Below the pieces are notes generated by a model. That model saw only the letters and a program-made list of their open reading frames with translations. It ran no database searches and had not been told where the DNA came from. A program made the position numbers and the translations under genes. Positions 34,153 to 43,984 of a stretch of DNA of 64,000 bases are shown piece after piece; within the stretch, counting starts at the first letter, position 1; every line of letters starts with the position of its first letter. Source of the stretch: Amycolatopsis sp. EV170708-02-1 (lineage in GTDB: Bacteria > Actinomycetota > Actinomycetes > Mycobacteriales > Pseudonocardiaceae); contig NZ_CP092497.1 of NCBI RefSeq assembly GCF_022479115.1, forward strand, positions 2,356,001-2,420,000. Direction: 5' to 3'.

Positions 34153-34674
34153 ATGACATCCGGCCCCGAGCGGCCCCCTCTGATCTACCTCGACGTCGAC
34201 GGCCCGCTCATCCCGTTCGGCTTGGAGCCGTCGCACTACCCGTCGTTCGAGCCTTTGCCGCAACACGACGAGAACCCGCTTCTCGGCAGGCTCGACCCTT
34301 CGCACGGACCGCGGCTGCGGGCCCTCCCCGGCGAACTCGTCTGGGCCACGACCTGGCTGCACGACGCCAACGACTCCCTCTCCCCCAGGCTCGGCCTGCC
34401 CCGCCTGCCCGTCGTGGACTGGCCGGAGCCGTCCGACAGCGACGAGTTCGACGCCCGCATCGGCCTGCACTGGAAGACCCGTCCCCTCCTGGACCACGCC
34501 CAGGGTCGCCCGTTCGCCTGGATCGACGACGAGATTTCCGGCCTGGATCGCGACTGGGTGTCCGGCCACCACGCCGGACCGGCCCTGCTGCACCGCGTCG
34601 ATCCCCAGCGAGGCCTGACCGGCGACGACTACCGCGAACTCGACGAGTGGCTGCGGGAATCCCGCCGCTCCTGA
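34153..34674 (+). CDS. HAD-like domain protein
   Basis: This encodes a 173-residue protein with haloacid-dehalogenase-like motifs. The nucleophile motif is IYLDVDGPLIPFG near residue 11, motif II is ELVWATTWLHDAN, and the late acidic motif is FAWIDDEIS. The rest lacks the usual HAD cap, so it is a minimal HAD-like phosphatase or nuclease-associated domain seen in many actinomycetes. Substrate and partners are unknown. It stands alone between the oxidase and the GH2 gene. Confidence 0.78.
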   Translation: MTSGPERPPLIYLDVDGPLIPFGLEPSHYPSFEPLPQHDENPLLGRLDPSHGPRLRALPGELVWATTWLHDANDSLSPRLGLPRLPVVDWPEPSDSDEFDARIGLHWKTRPLLDHAQGRPFAWIDDEISGLDRDWVSGHHAGPALLHRVDPQRGLTGDDYRELDEWLRESRRS

Positions 34675-34724
34675 CACACCGGACAGCTCTTCCGCGCAGG
34701 ACCGATTCGACGCCTTCGACGCTT

Positions 34725-34736
34725 TACAACGTTGTA
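34725..34736. promoter_or_regulatory. LacI-type operator upstream of GH2 gene
   Basis: TACAACGTTGTA is a perfect 12-base palindrome followed at once by a near-repeat half (AACGATGTAAA). It lies 150 bases before the GH2 ATG, in a short AT-richer stretch that may hold the promoter. ACAACGTTGT cores are typical of LacI-family sites. Confidence 0.55.
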
Positions 34737-34886
34737 TCAACGATGTAAAAACATCCTGACGGCCAGCCGTGGCCCGGCTCACACCGGTTCCCACCGGCCA
34801 CGGGGTCGTGGTTTCACGCCTGCACAGGTCCAGTGGGAGGCGCACCTCCGCCGAGGCGGCCGCCCCCGGAGAAGGGTGTCGAGCAG

Positions 34887-37409
34887 ATGTTGCCAACGTT
34901 GTCACCACAACGCCCCCGGAGGCCGAGACGCTTCCGGAAACCCCTGACCGCCGCGGTGGTCGCCCTGACCGCCCTGGCGTTGACGTCGGGGGCCGCGACG
35001 GCCGCGGAGAGCGGCTGGAAGATGGGCAAGCCACGCCTGACCACCCCGTGGACGAACCAGGTTTCGCCCGCCAACGCGTTGCCCGAGTACCCGCGGCCGC
35101 AGCTGGTGCGCGAGAACTGGCAGAACCTCAACGGGGTCTGGGAGTTCGCCGGCGCCGCGCCCGGCGAGGTCCCGCCCTTCGGCGAGAAGCTCGCCGAGAA
35201 GATCCTGGTCCCCTACCCCACCGAATCGGCGCTGTCCGGGATCCAGCGGCACGAGGACTTCATGTGGTACCGGCGCACGTTCACCGTGCCCCGGAACTGG
35301 AACGTCGGCAAGGACAACACCCTCCGGATCAACTTCGGCGCGGTCGACTACAAGGCGAAGGTCTACGTCAACGGCAAGGAGGTCGCCGCGCACCAGGGCG
35401 GCTACGGCGCGTTCTCCGCGGACGTCACCTCGGCGCTGAAACCCCGGGGAGAGCAGGAGATCATCGTCGGCGTCGAGGACCGCACCGACGCCACCTGGCA
35501 GCCCGTCGGCAAACAGCGCCGCGTCCCCGACCGCGGGATCTTCTACGAAGGCGCCTCGGGTATCTGGCAGACGGTGTGGATGGAACCGGTCGCGGCCAAG
35601 CACGTCGGCACGCTCGGCATGGTCCCCGACCTCAAGTCCTCCACGCTCAAGCTCACCGTCGACACCGGAGGGAACTCCGGGCTGACCGTCGAGGCCGTGG
35701 TCCGCGACGGCCGGAAGGTGGTCAGCCGCAGCACGGCGTCCGCGGCCGGGACGATCTCGCTGCCGGTGCCCAAGGCGAAACTCTGGTCACCGGATTCGCC
35801 GTTCCTCTACGACCTCGACGTCGAACTGAAGGACGGCCGCCGCACCGTCGACAAGGTGTCGTCCTACTTCGGCATGCGTGAATTCGGCACCGCGAAGGGC
35901 GCCGACGGCAAACTCCGGTTCACCCTCAACGGCAAGATCCTCTTCCTCCAGTCCACTTTGGACCAGGGCTACTGGCCGGACGGCATCTACACCGCGCCGA
36001 CCGACCAGGCGCTGCGGTTCGACCTCGAACAGCACAAGGTCCTCGGGTTCAACACGGTCCGCAAGCACATCAAGACCGAACCCGACCGCTGGTATCACCA
36101 CGCCGACAAGCTCGGCCTGCTCGTCTGGCAGGACATGCCGTCGATGCGCACCGGCGGCCGCCCGCCCGTCGACGCCCAGCAGCAGTTCAAGGCCGAGCTG
36201 AGGGAACTGGTGGAGCAGAAGAAGAACTGGACCTCGATCGTCGGCTACGTGCCGTTCAACGAAGGCTGGGCGGAGTGGTCGCGCGAGGAGACCGGCAAGG
36301 TCGCCGAGAGCGTCAAGGCCCAGGACCCGACCCGGCTGGTCAACGCGCACAGCGGGGTCAACTGCTGCGATTCGCTCGGCGACTCGGGTAAGGGCGACGT
36401 CCTCGACTGGCACGCCTACCCCGGCCCCGCGAAGCCGATGCCCGACGCCAAGCGGATCTCGATCGACGGCGAGCACGGCGGCTACGGTCTCGAGATCGAG
36501 GACCACATGTGGTTCGGCGAAGGACACGCCTACGAGATGGTGAAGGACCAGGCGACCCTGAACAGCCGCTACGTCCAGAACCAGCGCGACGTGCTCGCGG
36601 CGGCACAGAGCTGCGGTATCAGCGGCTCGATCTACACGCAGATCACCGACGTCGAGCACGAGGTCAACGGCTTCTTCACCTACGACAGGCAGGTGAAGAA
36701 GATGGACTTCGCGCAGGTGCGGGCGGTCAACCAGGCGATCATCCGCAACGCCGACGGCAGCGGATCGGGCGCGCCCGATCCGGGCCCCGGCACTCCCGGG
36801 ATCGACGGTGTGCACGCCTACAAGTTCGACGAGGGCACCGGATCCAGCGCCAAGGACTCGGTCGGCACGGCGCACGCCACACTGACCAACGCGCAGTGGG
36901 CAGGCGGTGTCCAGGCCGGTGCGCTGGCCTTCGCGGGCAACGGGCAGGCCGATACCGGGGCGAACCTCGTCAACACAGCCGGGAGCTACTCGGTTTCGGC
37001 GTGGGCCAAGCTGGATGAGGCGAGCGGCGCGTTCCAGACCGTCGTCAGCCAGGACACCGGCCGCGACAGCGCCTTCTTCCTGCAGTACTCCGGGCAGGAC
37101 CAGCGGTGGGCGATGAGCTTCGTCGGCCTTCGCGCCCTGTCGCCGGAGAAGCCGGAAGTCGGTCGCTGGTACCACCTGACCGGCGTCCGCGACGCGAAGG
37201 CGGGCACGTTGTCGCTGTACGTCGACGGCACGAAGGTCGCCTCGCAGAACGCCTGTTCGGCCGCCCCGAGCACCGGGCACACGGTCATCGGCCGCGGCCA
37301 GTACGGCGGCCAGCAGGTCGACTTCCTGCGCGGCGCGGTGGACGACGTCCGGTTCTTCGACCGGCCGCTGTCCGACGCCGAGGTCGCGACGCTCGCGAAG
37401 CGCGACTGA
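34887..37409 (+). CDS. Secreted GH2 glycosidase with C-terminal LamG domain
   Basis: This encodes an 840-residue exported glycosidase. A long Arg-rich signal peptide (about 1-40) is followed by the GH2 sugar-binding jelly roll (QNLNGVWEFAG, MWYRRTFTVP), the immunoglobulin-like domain, and the GH2 TIM barrel. The barrel shows KHIKTEPDRWYHHADKLGLLVWQDMPS and the acid/base region YVPFNEGWAEW. After a Gly/Pro linker (about 635-648), a LamG/concanavalin-type domain completes the protein. Substrate is uncertain: beta-galactoside, -glucuronide or related. ATG 34887 is preferred, with GGAGAAGGG upstream. A second CAACGTTG site lies inside its first codons. Confidence 0.9.
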   Translation: MLPTLSPQRPRRPRRFRKPLTAAVVALTALALTSGAATAAESGWKMGKPRLTTPWTNQVSPANALPEYPRPQLVRENWQNLNGVWEFAGAAPGEVPPFGEKLAEKILVPYPTESALSGIQRHEDFMWYRRTFTVPRNWNVGKDNTLRINFGAVDYKAKVYVNGKEVAAHQGGYGAFSADVTSALKPRGEQEIIVGVEDRTDATWQPVGKQRRVPDRGIFYEGASGIWQTVWMEPVAAKHVGTLGMVPDLKSSTLKLTVDTGGNSGLTVEAVVRDGRKVVSRSTASAAGTISLPVPKAKLWSPDSPFLYDLDVELKDGRRTVDKVSSYFGMREFGTAKGADGKLRFTLNGKILFLQSTLDQGYWPDGIYTAPTDQALRFDLEQHKVLGFNTVRKHIKTEPDRWYHHADKLGLLVWQDMPSMRTGGRPPVDAQQQFKAELRELVEQKKNWTSIVGYVPFNEGWAEWSREETGKVAESVKAQDPTRLVNAHSGVNCCDSLGDSGKGDVLDWHAYPGPAKPMPDAKRISIDGEHGGYGLEIEDHMWFGEGHAYEMVKDQATLNSRYVQNQRDVLAAAQSCGISGSIYTQITDVEHEVNGFFTYDRQVKKMDFAQVRAVNQAIIRNADGSGSGAPDPGPGTPGIDGVHAYKFDEGTGSSAKDSVGTAHATLTNAQWAGGVQAGALAFAGNGQADTGANLVNTAGSYSVSAWAKLDEASGAFQTVVSQDTGRDSAFFLQYSGQDQRWAMSFVGLRALSPEKPEVGRWYHLTGVRDAKAGTLSLYVDGTKVASQNACSAAPSTGHTVIGRGQYGGQQVDFLRGAVDDVRFFDRPLSDAEVATLAKRD
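34893..34902. promoter_or_regulatory. Second LacI-type half-palindrome inside GH2 start
   Basis: CCAACGTTGT contains the self-complementary CAACGTTG (34894-34901), the same core as the site at 34725. It overlaps codons 3-6 of the GH2 gene. Two sites about 165 bases apart could support looping repression. Confidence 0.4.
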
Positions 37410-37416
37410 GCCCGAG

Positions 37417-37449
37417 CACGCGGCGCCGGGTCACTCCCGGCGCCGCGTG
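37417..37449. terminator. Two-way terminator between GH2 and DUF885 genes
   Basis: CACGCGGCGCCGGG (37417-37430) pairs perfectly with 37436-37449 across a five-base loop. The loop contains the stop codon of the minus-strand DUF885 gene, and the right arm lies within that gene. It can end transcription from both directions. Confidence 0.75.
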
Positions 37450-39086
37450 TCCGTCACCCATTCCCGCACGATGTCGCCGAGCACGGGCAGCGGCACCTGC
37501 CCGTTCCTCAGCACCACGTCGTGGAAGTCGCGGATGTCGAACGCCTCTCCGAGCTGTTCCACGGCGAAGGCGCGCAACCGCTGGATCTCCAGCCTGCCCG
37601 TCATGTACGACAGCGCCTGCCCTGGCCATTCGATGTAGCGGTCGGTCTCCGACTGAACCTCGACATCGCTGAGCACGCAATGTTCGGCGAGGTAGTCCAC
37701 GCATCGCTGCCTGCTCCAGCCCAGCGCGTGCAGTCCGGTGTCGACGACGAGCCGCGCGGCGCGCAAGGAATCTTCGGCGACCATGCCCAGCCGCATCACG
37801 TCGTCCGAGTACAGCCCCATCTCGTCGGCGAGCCGTTCGGTGTAGAGCGCCCAGCCCTCGTCGAACGCCGACAGCGGGACGAGTTTGCGCAGCCGCGGCA
37901 CGTCGTCGAGTTCGAAGGACACGCAGGCCTGGAAATGGTGCCCTGGAACGGCTTCGTGGAAGGCGACGGACTCGGCGATGAACCGGAACCGCTCGGTCAC
38001 CCGGTAGGTGTTGGTGGAGTAGACGCCGGGACGGCTGCCGTCCGCCGACGGCGGCATGTAGTACGCCTGCGCGGCCGACGGCCCGTCGGCTTCCGGCACG
38101 GGGCGCACCACGCATTCGGCCGACGGTATCCGCCGGAACCAGCCGGGCGCGGCGGCCGCGGCCCGCGCGACCGCTTCCGACGCGGTCGTGATCATCTCGT
38201 CCGCGTCCCGCCAGCGCAGCGACGGATCGGTGCGCATCCGCAGCCGGACCGCGGCGGGATCGTCCTCGCCGAACACGGCCGCGCCGAGCCGCCGGTACTC
38301 CTCGTCCAGCGCCCGGCCGAGTTCGAGACCGGTCTCGTGCAGTTCCTCCGGCGAGATCCCGGTGGTGGTGTGCGTCTTGACCAGGCCGGCGTAACTCTCC
38401 TTGCCGCCCTCCAGCCAGCAGAGGCCCGGCCGGTCGTCGGGGCGGCCACGTCCGGCGATCTCCCGGACGAGCACCTCGCGATAGGCGACAAGCGCCGGCC
38501 GCACCCGCTCGGTGAACAGCCGCTCCCGTCGCGCGACACGGTCGCCGGTCAGCGTCGGGACGAGCACCGGGTGGCGTTCGGCGGCCAGGATCCGGTCCAG
38601 GTAGTCGACGGCGTTACGCACCGCGCGTTCCGCCGGCGTCCGGCCCGCCGCCACCCCGGCCCGGTGGCGCTCGGCCAGTGCCGCGAAGAACTCCGGGAAC
38701 GCCGCCAGCCTGGCCAGATAGTCCTCCTCCGCCTGTTCCCCCGACGGCTCCAGCTGCGGAAGCCACGCCAGCGCCCCGATCCCCTCGGCCACCATCGGAT
38801 CGGCGAGGATGAATTCCGTCAGCCGCGAATCGAGCCTGGTCAGGAGCGATTCCGCGTGATGGGCGACGACCCCGAGGGTGATCCGGTCCGGATCGGTGGA
38901 CCGCGCGGCCTGCCCGGCGATCCGGACGGCCCGCTCCCGCAACCGGTCGTCGCCCGCCTCCGAAACGTCCCGCAGTTCGTGGTCGTGCCCGGGGACGTTG
39001 TCGAACGTCGCCATCAAAGGGAGTTCGGTCGCGAGGACGTCGAGGAGTTCGTCGGCCAGCTCCGCCGCGGTGGGCTCATCGCTCAT
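37431..39086 (-). CDS. DUF885 family protein, zinc-peptidase-like
   Basis: This encodes a 551-residue DUF885 protein. The hallmark is the zinc site in AFHEAVPGHHFQACVSFE (His-Glu-x-x-x-x-His-His, about residues 382-390), with a second acidic ligand region in AFDEGWALYTERLADEMGLY. The family resembles M2/M3-type gluzincin peptidases and is predicted to hydrolyse peptides. There is no signal peptide, so it is cytosolic. It is monocistronic, convergent with the GH2 gene, and divergent from the enoyl-CoA hydratase-like gene. Confidence 0.88.
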   Translation of the reverse strand: MSDEPTAAELADELLDVLATELPLMATFDNVPGHDHELRDVSEAGDDRLRERAVRIAGQAARSTDPDRITLGVVAHHAESLLTRLDSRLTEFILADPMVAEGIGALAWLPQLEPSGEQAEEDYLARLAAFPEFFAALAERHRAGVAAGRTPAERAVRNAVDYLDRILAAERHPVLVPTLTGDRVARRERLFTERVRPALVAYREVLVREIAGRGRPDDRPGLCWLEGGKESYAGLVKTHTTTGISPEELHETGLELGRALDEEYRRLGAAVFGEDDPAAVRLRMRTDPSLRWRDADEMITTASEAVARAAAAAPGWFRRIPSAECVVRPVPEADGPSAAQAYYMPPSADGSRPGVYSTNTYRVTERFRFIAESVAFHEAVPGHHFQACVSFELDDVPRLRKLVPLSAFDEGWALYTERLADEMGLYSDDVMRLGMVAEDSLRAARLVVDTGLHALGWSRQRCVDYLAEHCVLSDVEVQSETDRYIEWPGQALSYMTGRLEIQRLRAFAVEQLGEAFDIRDFHDVVLRNGQVPLPVLGDIVREWVTDTRRRE

Positions 39087-39185
39087 GACCGATGACTACC
39101 AGACCGGACCCGGCGATCGCTGGCAGATATTAGCAATCGCAAAGCGGGTTCCTCGAGATCGAGGCGTACGCCACAACCTCCACAT

Positions 39186-39201
39186 AGTAGGACTTCCTAC
39201 T
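39186..39201. promoter_or_regulatory. TetR-type palindrome before hydratase gene
   Basis: AGTAGGACTTCCTACT has perfect 7-base arms around CT. It lies 15 bases before the GTG start, where it would block transcription. The half-site AGTA...TACT resembles the core upstream of the FAD oxidase at 34022. No regulator gene is adjacent. Confidence 0.6.
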
Positions 39202-39215
39202 TTTAGGGTGGCTTG

Positions 39216-40214
39216 GTGAACGACGTCCAGTTCCTTGTCGAGAGCGGAATCGGCCGGATCACGCTGAACCGGCCGCGTGCGCTGAACTCGCTGAACCACG
39301 GCATGGTGCTCGCCATGCTCGACCACCTCGAAGCGTGGCGCGCCGATCCCGAAGTCCGTGCCGTGCTGATCGACGGCGCCGGCGATCGCGGGCTCTGCGC
39401 CGGCGGCGACATCCGCGCCATCTACGAAGACGCGCGCGGCGGCGGCACCGCGTCGTTGCGGTTCTGGGCCGACGAGTACCGGCTCAACCTCCTGATCTCG
39501 CGCTACCCCAAGCCGTATCTCGCGCTCATGGACGGGCTCGTGATGGGCGGCGGGGTCGGCGTCTCCGCGCACGGCAGCCACCGGATCGTCACCGAACGCT
39601 CCCGCGTCGGCATGCCCGAGACCGGCATCGGTTTCGTCCCCGACGTCGGCGGCACGTATCTGTTGTCGCGGACTCCCGGCGAACTCGGGACGCATATCGC
39701 GCTCACCGCCGGGGCGATCTCCGGGCCCGACGCGATCCACTGTGGACTCGCCGATCACTTCGTGCCCAGTGAACGGATCCCGGACCTGCTCGACGCACTC
39801 GCGTCGCGCCCCACGGACGCCGCGCTGGAGCTGATCTCCGAGCCCGCGCCGCCGAGCGCGCTGGCCGCGGACGCCGCCTGGATCGACCACTGCTACGCGG
39901 CGGACACCGTCGAAGAGATCCTGGCCCGGCTTCACGCCGGGGGTGACGCGGCCGCCACCGCCGCGAAGGAGATCGAGGCGAAGTCGCCGACCACGCTGAA
40001 GGTGACCCTGCGGGCGCTCCGATCGGCGGCGGCGATGCCCGACCTGGGAACCGTGCTGGCTCAGGAATACCGGATCTCGGCCCACGCACTCTCGACCGCC
40101 GAGTTCGCCGAAGGCATCCGGGCACAGATCATCGACAAGGACCGTGCGCCGAAGTGGTCGCCCGCCACTCTGTCCGAAGTGGACGAAAGGATCGTCGACG
40201 CCTACTTCTCCTGA
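39216..40214 (+). CDS. Enoyl-CoA hydratase/3-hydroxyisobutyryl-CoA hydrolase-like
   Basis: This encodes a 332-residue crotonase-fold protein. The oxyanion-hole segments are CAGGDIRAIYEDARGGG and DGLVMGGGVGVSAHGSHRIVTERSRVGMPETGIGFVPDVGG. That wording, plus the long C-terminal extension, matches 3-hydroxyisobutyryl-CoA hydrolases of valine degradation better than simple hydratases. No other valine genes are near. GTG at 39216 is preferred over TTG at 39213. A palindrome at 39186 probably mediates repression. The gene's end overlaps the convergent SWIM gene by 13 bases. Confidence 0.88.
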   Translation: MNDVQFLVESGIGRITLNRPRALNSLNHGMVLAMLDHLEAWRADPEVRAVLIDGAGDRGLCAGGDIRAIYEDARGGGTASLRFWADEYRLNLLISRYPKPYLALMDGLVMGGGVGVSAHGSHRIVTERSRVGMPETGIGFVPDVGGTYLLSRTPGELGTHIALTAGAISGPDAIHCGLADHFVPSERIPDLLDALASRPTDAALELISEPAPPSALAADAAWIDHCYAADTVEEILARLHAGGDAAATAAKEIEAKSPTTLKVTLRALRSAAAMPDLGTVLAQEYRISAHALSTAEFAEGIRAQIIDKDRAPKWSPATLSEVDERIVDAYFS

Positions 40215-40906
40215 CCGGTGATCGCCCGGTAGAGCGGCCGTAGCAGGGCGGTGACCGATTTCCCGTCCACTGTGGCCTTGAGCGGCGGGACCTCGTCGAG
40301 CAGTCCCAGCGGATCCCCGGCGGCCGGGCGTCGCCTGTTCGTGACGTCCCCGGCCGGGCCCCAGCCGAAGAAATCGTCCATCACCTCGTCGAGCACCGGT
40401 GTCTCGTCTTCCGCGGCGGGAGCTGTCACGCGCGCACCCGCCTGCCGTCCGATCTCTTCGAGCAGGGTCGCGCGATCGCGGCCGCGGAGCGTGAAGATCG
40501 AGAACGGATCCGTGTCCCCCTCGAGGGCGATCAGGCTCGCGACGAGGTGATCGCACGGGACGCGGGTGCCGGGACACGTGCAGTCCAGCGACAGTTCCCA
40601 CGCCGCCTCGGGGAACAGCGGCACCTGCTCGGCGGCGAAGAAGCGATCGATGCCGTCCGGGACCCGTCCGTCGAGCAGGGCGGCCCTCGTGGGCTCGTCC
40701 GCGACGACGGCGGCGACGACGGCCGTCCACACCTGTTTGCCGAACGCTGGCAAACCGATCCGGACCTCGTAGAACCGTTGCCTGGTCACCCGGACCCTGG
40801 CGACGGCGGCCCCCGGCCCGAGCGTGAACGTGTCGACCGTGCAGGGCGGCACGAGTCCTCTGTGGACACCCAATTCGTCGAGCGCCCGGCGGAATCCCTC
40901 AGTCAT
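40202..40906 (-). CDS. SWIM zinc-finger protein, helicase partner
   Basis: This encodes a 234-residue protein with a SWIM zinc finger, CTCPGTRVPCDHLVASLI (ligands Cys, Cys, Cys, His at about 109-120). The N-terminal part matches the domain found with SNF2 helicases in actinomycetes; the C-terminal half is low-complexity. Its ATG overlaps the helicase stop by eight bases, so the proteins are coupled and probably bind DNA or act together. The pairing is common in actinobacterial genomes; the pathway is unknown. Confidence 0.88.
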   Translation of the reverse strand: MTEGFRRALDELGVHRGLVPPCTVDTFTLGPGAAVARVRVTRQRFYEVRIGLPAFGKQVWTAVVAAVVADEPTRAALLDGRVPDGIDRFFAAEQVPLFPEAAWELSLDCTCPGTRVPCDHLVASLIALEGDTDPFSIFTLRGRDRATLLEEIGRQAGARVTAPAAEDETPVLDEVMDDFFGWGPAGDVTNRRRPAAGDPLGLLDEVPPLKATVDGKSVTALLRPLYRAITGQEK

Positions 40907-43894
40907 CGGCCGCCTCCCGGCCGAGCGTGAAGACCTCGCGCAGCGAATCGGTGGACAGCTCGGTGAGCCAGTCCTCCCCGTCGGTGACGACGAGATCGGC
41001 CAGCGCCTCCTTCTTGGTGATGACGTCGTCGATCCGTTCCTCGATGGTTCCGGGACAGACGAACTTCCGCACCTGGACGCTGCGCCGCTGGCCGATGCGG
41101 AACGCGCGATCGGTGGCCTGTTCCTCGACCGCCGGATTCCACCACCGGTCGAGATGCAGGACGTGGGTGGCGGCGGTGAGGGTCAGCCCCGCTCCCCCGG
41201 TCTTCAGCGACGCGAGCAGGATCGACGGGCCCTCGCCCGACTGGAAGTGCTCGACGATCGAGTCTCGGCGCCGCTGTGACAGTCCGCCGTGCAGGAAGGC
41301 GATCTTCACGTTCAGCCGGTGCGAGAGATGCGGCACGAGCAGGTGGCCGAACTCGGCGAACTGGGTGAAGCACAGCGCGCGGTCGCCCGAGTCCAGGATC
41401 TCCGCCAGGAGTTCTTCGAGCCGGTCGACCTTGCCGGAGCGGTGCCCGATCGGCGAACCGTCGTGCAGCAGATGCGCGGGATGGTTGCAGATCTGCTTGA
41501 GCTTGGTGATCGCGGCGAGGATGTTGCCGCGCCGTTTGACCCCGGCGCTGTCGGCGATCTTCGTCATCATCTCGTCCACGGTCGCGCGGTACAGCGTCAC
41601 CTGTTCGCGGGTGAGCCGGTATTCCTGCAGGATCTCGATCTTCTCGGGCAGGTCCTCGAGGACGGTGGGGTCGGTTTTGAGGCGCCGCAACAGGAACGGC
41701 CGGGTCAGCCGGCGCAGCTCAGTGGCCGCGGCGAGGTCTCCCCGGCGCTCGATCGGCACCTCGAACCGCTCACGGAACTCTTGCCTGCCACCGAGGACGC
41801 CGGGGTTGAGCAGATCCGAAAGCGACCACAGGTCGGCGAGCCGGTTCTCCACCGGCGTCCCGGTCAGCGCGACCCGGTGCCCGGCCGGGATCCGGCGCAA
41901 GGCCTGTGCGGGTCCGGTGTTCTGGTTCTTGACCGCCTGCGCCTCGTCGAGCACGAGCCGGTGCCAGCGGATGCCCGCGAGTTCGTCGGCGTCGCGGGCC
42001 GCGGTCGAGTAGGTGGTGACGACGAGATCCACGCCCTCGGCCCGCACGCGGCCGCGCTCGGCACCGTGATGGAGGTGGACACGCAACTCCGGGGCGAATT
42101 TGGCGGCTTCCCGCTGCCACGTCCCGAGCAACGACATCGGGCAGACCAGCAGTGTCGGCCCTGTGTCGCCGTGCGCCCTCTCCCTCGCTTCGAGCGCGAG
42201 GAGCTGGACGGTCTTGCCCAGCCCCATGTCGTCGGCGAGGCAGGCGCCGAGCCCGACCGACGTCATGAACGAAAGCCAGGCGACACCACGGCTCTGATAG
42301 GGCCTCAGCGTCGCCACGAAGGTCGGCGGCAGCTCGACCGGCTCGATCGTGCGCTGGATTCGTCCGGCGAGGAAGTCGTCGATCCAGCCGTCGGTGGTGA
42401 CTTCGGTGACCGGCAACGGCGCTTCGAAGCCGCCGCGGAGCAACTCCAGCAGGTCCGCCGGGGTGGGCAGCGGCGGTTTCTCGCGGCCCGGATCGCGGCG
42501 GAGGTACTCCAGGCCCGCGCGCAGCAGCTCCGGGTCCACGCTCACCCACCGGCCGCGCAGCCGCACCAACGACGACTTCGCGGCCGCGAGCCCGGCGAGT
42601 TCCTCGTCGGTCAGCGCGTCCTCCCCGACCGCGAGCGCCCAGCGATACGAGGCGAGCTGATGCCGCCCGAGCCGGTGCACGGCGGCCTGGTCGACCGGCG
42701 CGCCGCGGACGGACAGCTTCAGCGCGAGCTTCCGCCTGCCGCCCCAGCTCGCCGGGAGCTGGACGTCGAATCCGGCCGCGACCAGCTGTTCCGCGCCGCC
42801 ATCGAGGAACTCCACGGCTTCGGCGACAGTGAGGTCGTAGGTGCCCGGCCTCTCGGCCTCGACCGCGGGGCCGAGCAGCGGCAGTACCCCGGCGGCACGC
42901 TCCAGCTCGGCGGCGAAGAGACCTTCGGGTCGGTGAACTTCGCGCCCGCCTTGCCGGACCAGACGTCCTCGGCCGGGAGCAGGAGACTGGGGTCGGCCGC
43001 GGAGCGCAGGAGGAAACGCAGCTGCCACTTGGTCCCGTCACCGGTCTGGTCGTCCGGATCGTCGGCCGGGCCGTGCAACGTCGGAACCTCGTCGAGCCGG
43101 AGGCAGACCGTGCCCTCGGTGAGGTCCGTGTCGCCGATCGCGTCCCACGCCGCGATGCCCTCGGCGACGATCCCCATCCGTCCCGGCGACTGCGTTACCC
43201 GGTCATCGGCGCTCTTCAGCGCGTGGAGCCACGACCCGAACGGTCCTTCGCGCCCGTCGCTTTCCGTGGCGAGCCCGGCGGCACCCAGCCGATCGCGGAC
43301 CGCGGCGTCGACCAGGGTGTGGAGGGCGTCGGTGACGAGCGCCGCCGGATCCGGCCCGGGATGTTCGGCCCGGCCGACCGGTGGGGTGGCCGCGATCAGC
43401 GCCCGGACCGCGACCGCGTCACCACCCCTGGCCACCGGACGCCAGCGCGCCCGCGCCACGATCTCGTTCCGCACGAGCGTCGGCAGCACCCGGCCGCGGC
43501 GGACCAGGTCGTCCGCCAGCCGGACGACGGCACGGAGATGGCGGACCGAAGTGCCGTAGCCGACCGTCTCGGCCAGGTCCTCCAGCTCCGACGGGTCGAT
43601 CAGGAGCGCCGGCACCGACCAGGGTTCCAGCGTCGGTTCCGGCTGCGGACGGCCCCGCGCGCCCAGCTCGGGCGAGGCGATCGGGCCGCCGCGCCGCGAC
43701 GGCAACAGCAGGACTGCCGTCGCCGGCTTGCCGGGATGCAGGGCGGTCAGATCCGCCACCGACGCGGCGAACGGATGCGGCCGGGCCGCGCTCGACGGCC
43801 GCATCGACGTCGTCGCCGGGCGGGCGCCGTGTTCGCCCCAGAGCACGATCCCGCGGCCACGGGACCACAAGCCGTGCACGACCAGTGGCGACAT
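40899..43894 (-). pseudogene. SNF2-type DEAD/DEAH helicase, frameshifted
   Basis: Two frames make one helicase. The N-terminal part (43894 to about 42930: MSPLVVHGLW... GAKFTDP) is an SNF2-associated domain. The second part (about 42926 to 40899) continues from GLFAAELERAAGVLPLL through the motor: Walker A in DDMGLGKTVQLL, DEAQ box in LVLDEAQAVKNQ, and motifs V-VI in LLASLKTGGAGLTLTAATHV and QATDRAFRIGQ. One extra G in the GGG run at 42927-42929 restores a 998-residue protein reading TDPEGLFAAEL. It uses ATP to move on DNA and is coupled to the SWIM gene. The break may be a sequence error. Confidence 0.88.
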
Positions 43895-43984
43895 GTTCCC
43901 CCTCTCCGCGGTCTGGTCCCTCCAGCATGCCCGGCCCCGATCAGCGGCCGGTCAGCGAGGGGCCCGGCTGCTACGGTCCTCCCG

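Noticed and set aside
34833..34886. Earlier start of the GH2 gene
   Set aside because: The added residues are Pro/Arg-rich without a signal; ATG 34887 begins a normal signal peptide with GGAGAAGGG upstream.
42900..42940. Programmed ribosomal frameshift in the SNF2 gene
   Set aside because: There is no slippery heptamer or downstream pseudoknot visible; three other genes have the same one-base defect, which favours an error.
43073..43984. Gene on plus strand extending the YaaA-like protein upstream
   Set aside because: It is antisense to the helicase, of low complexity, and the conserved YaaA start is ATG 43985.
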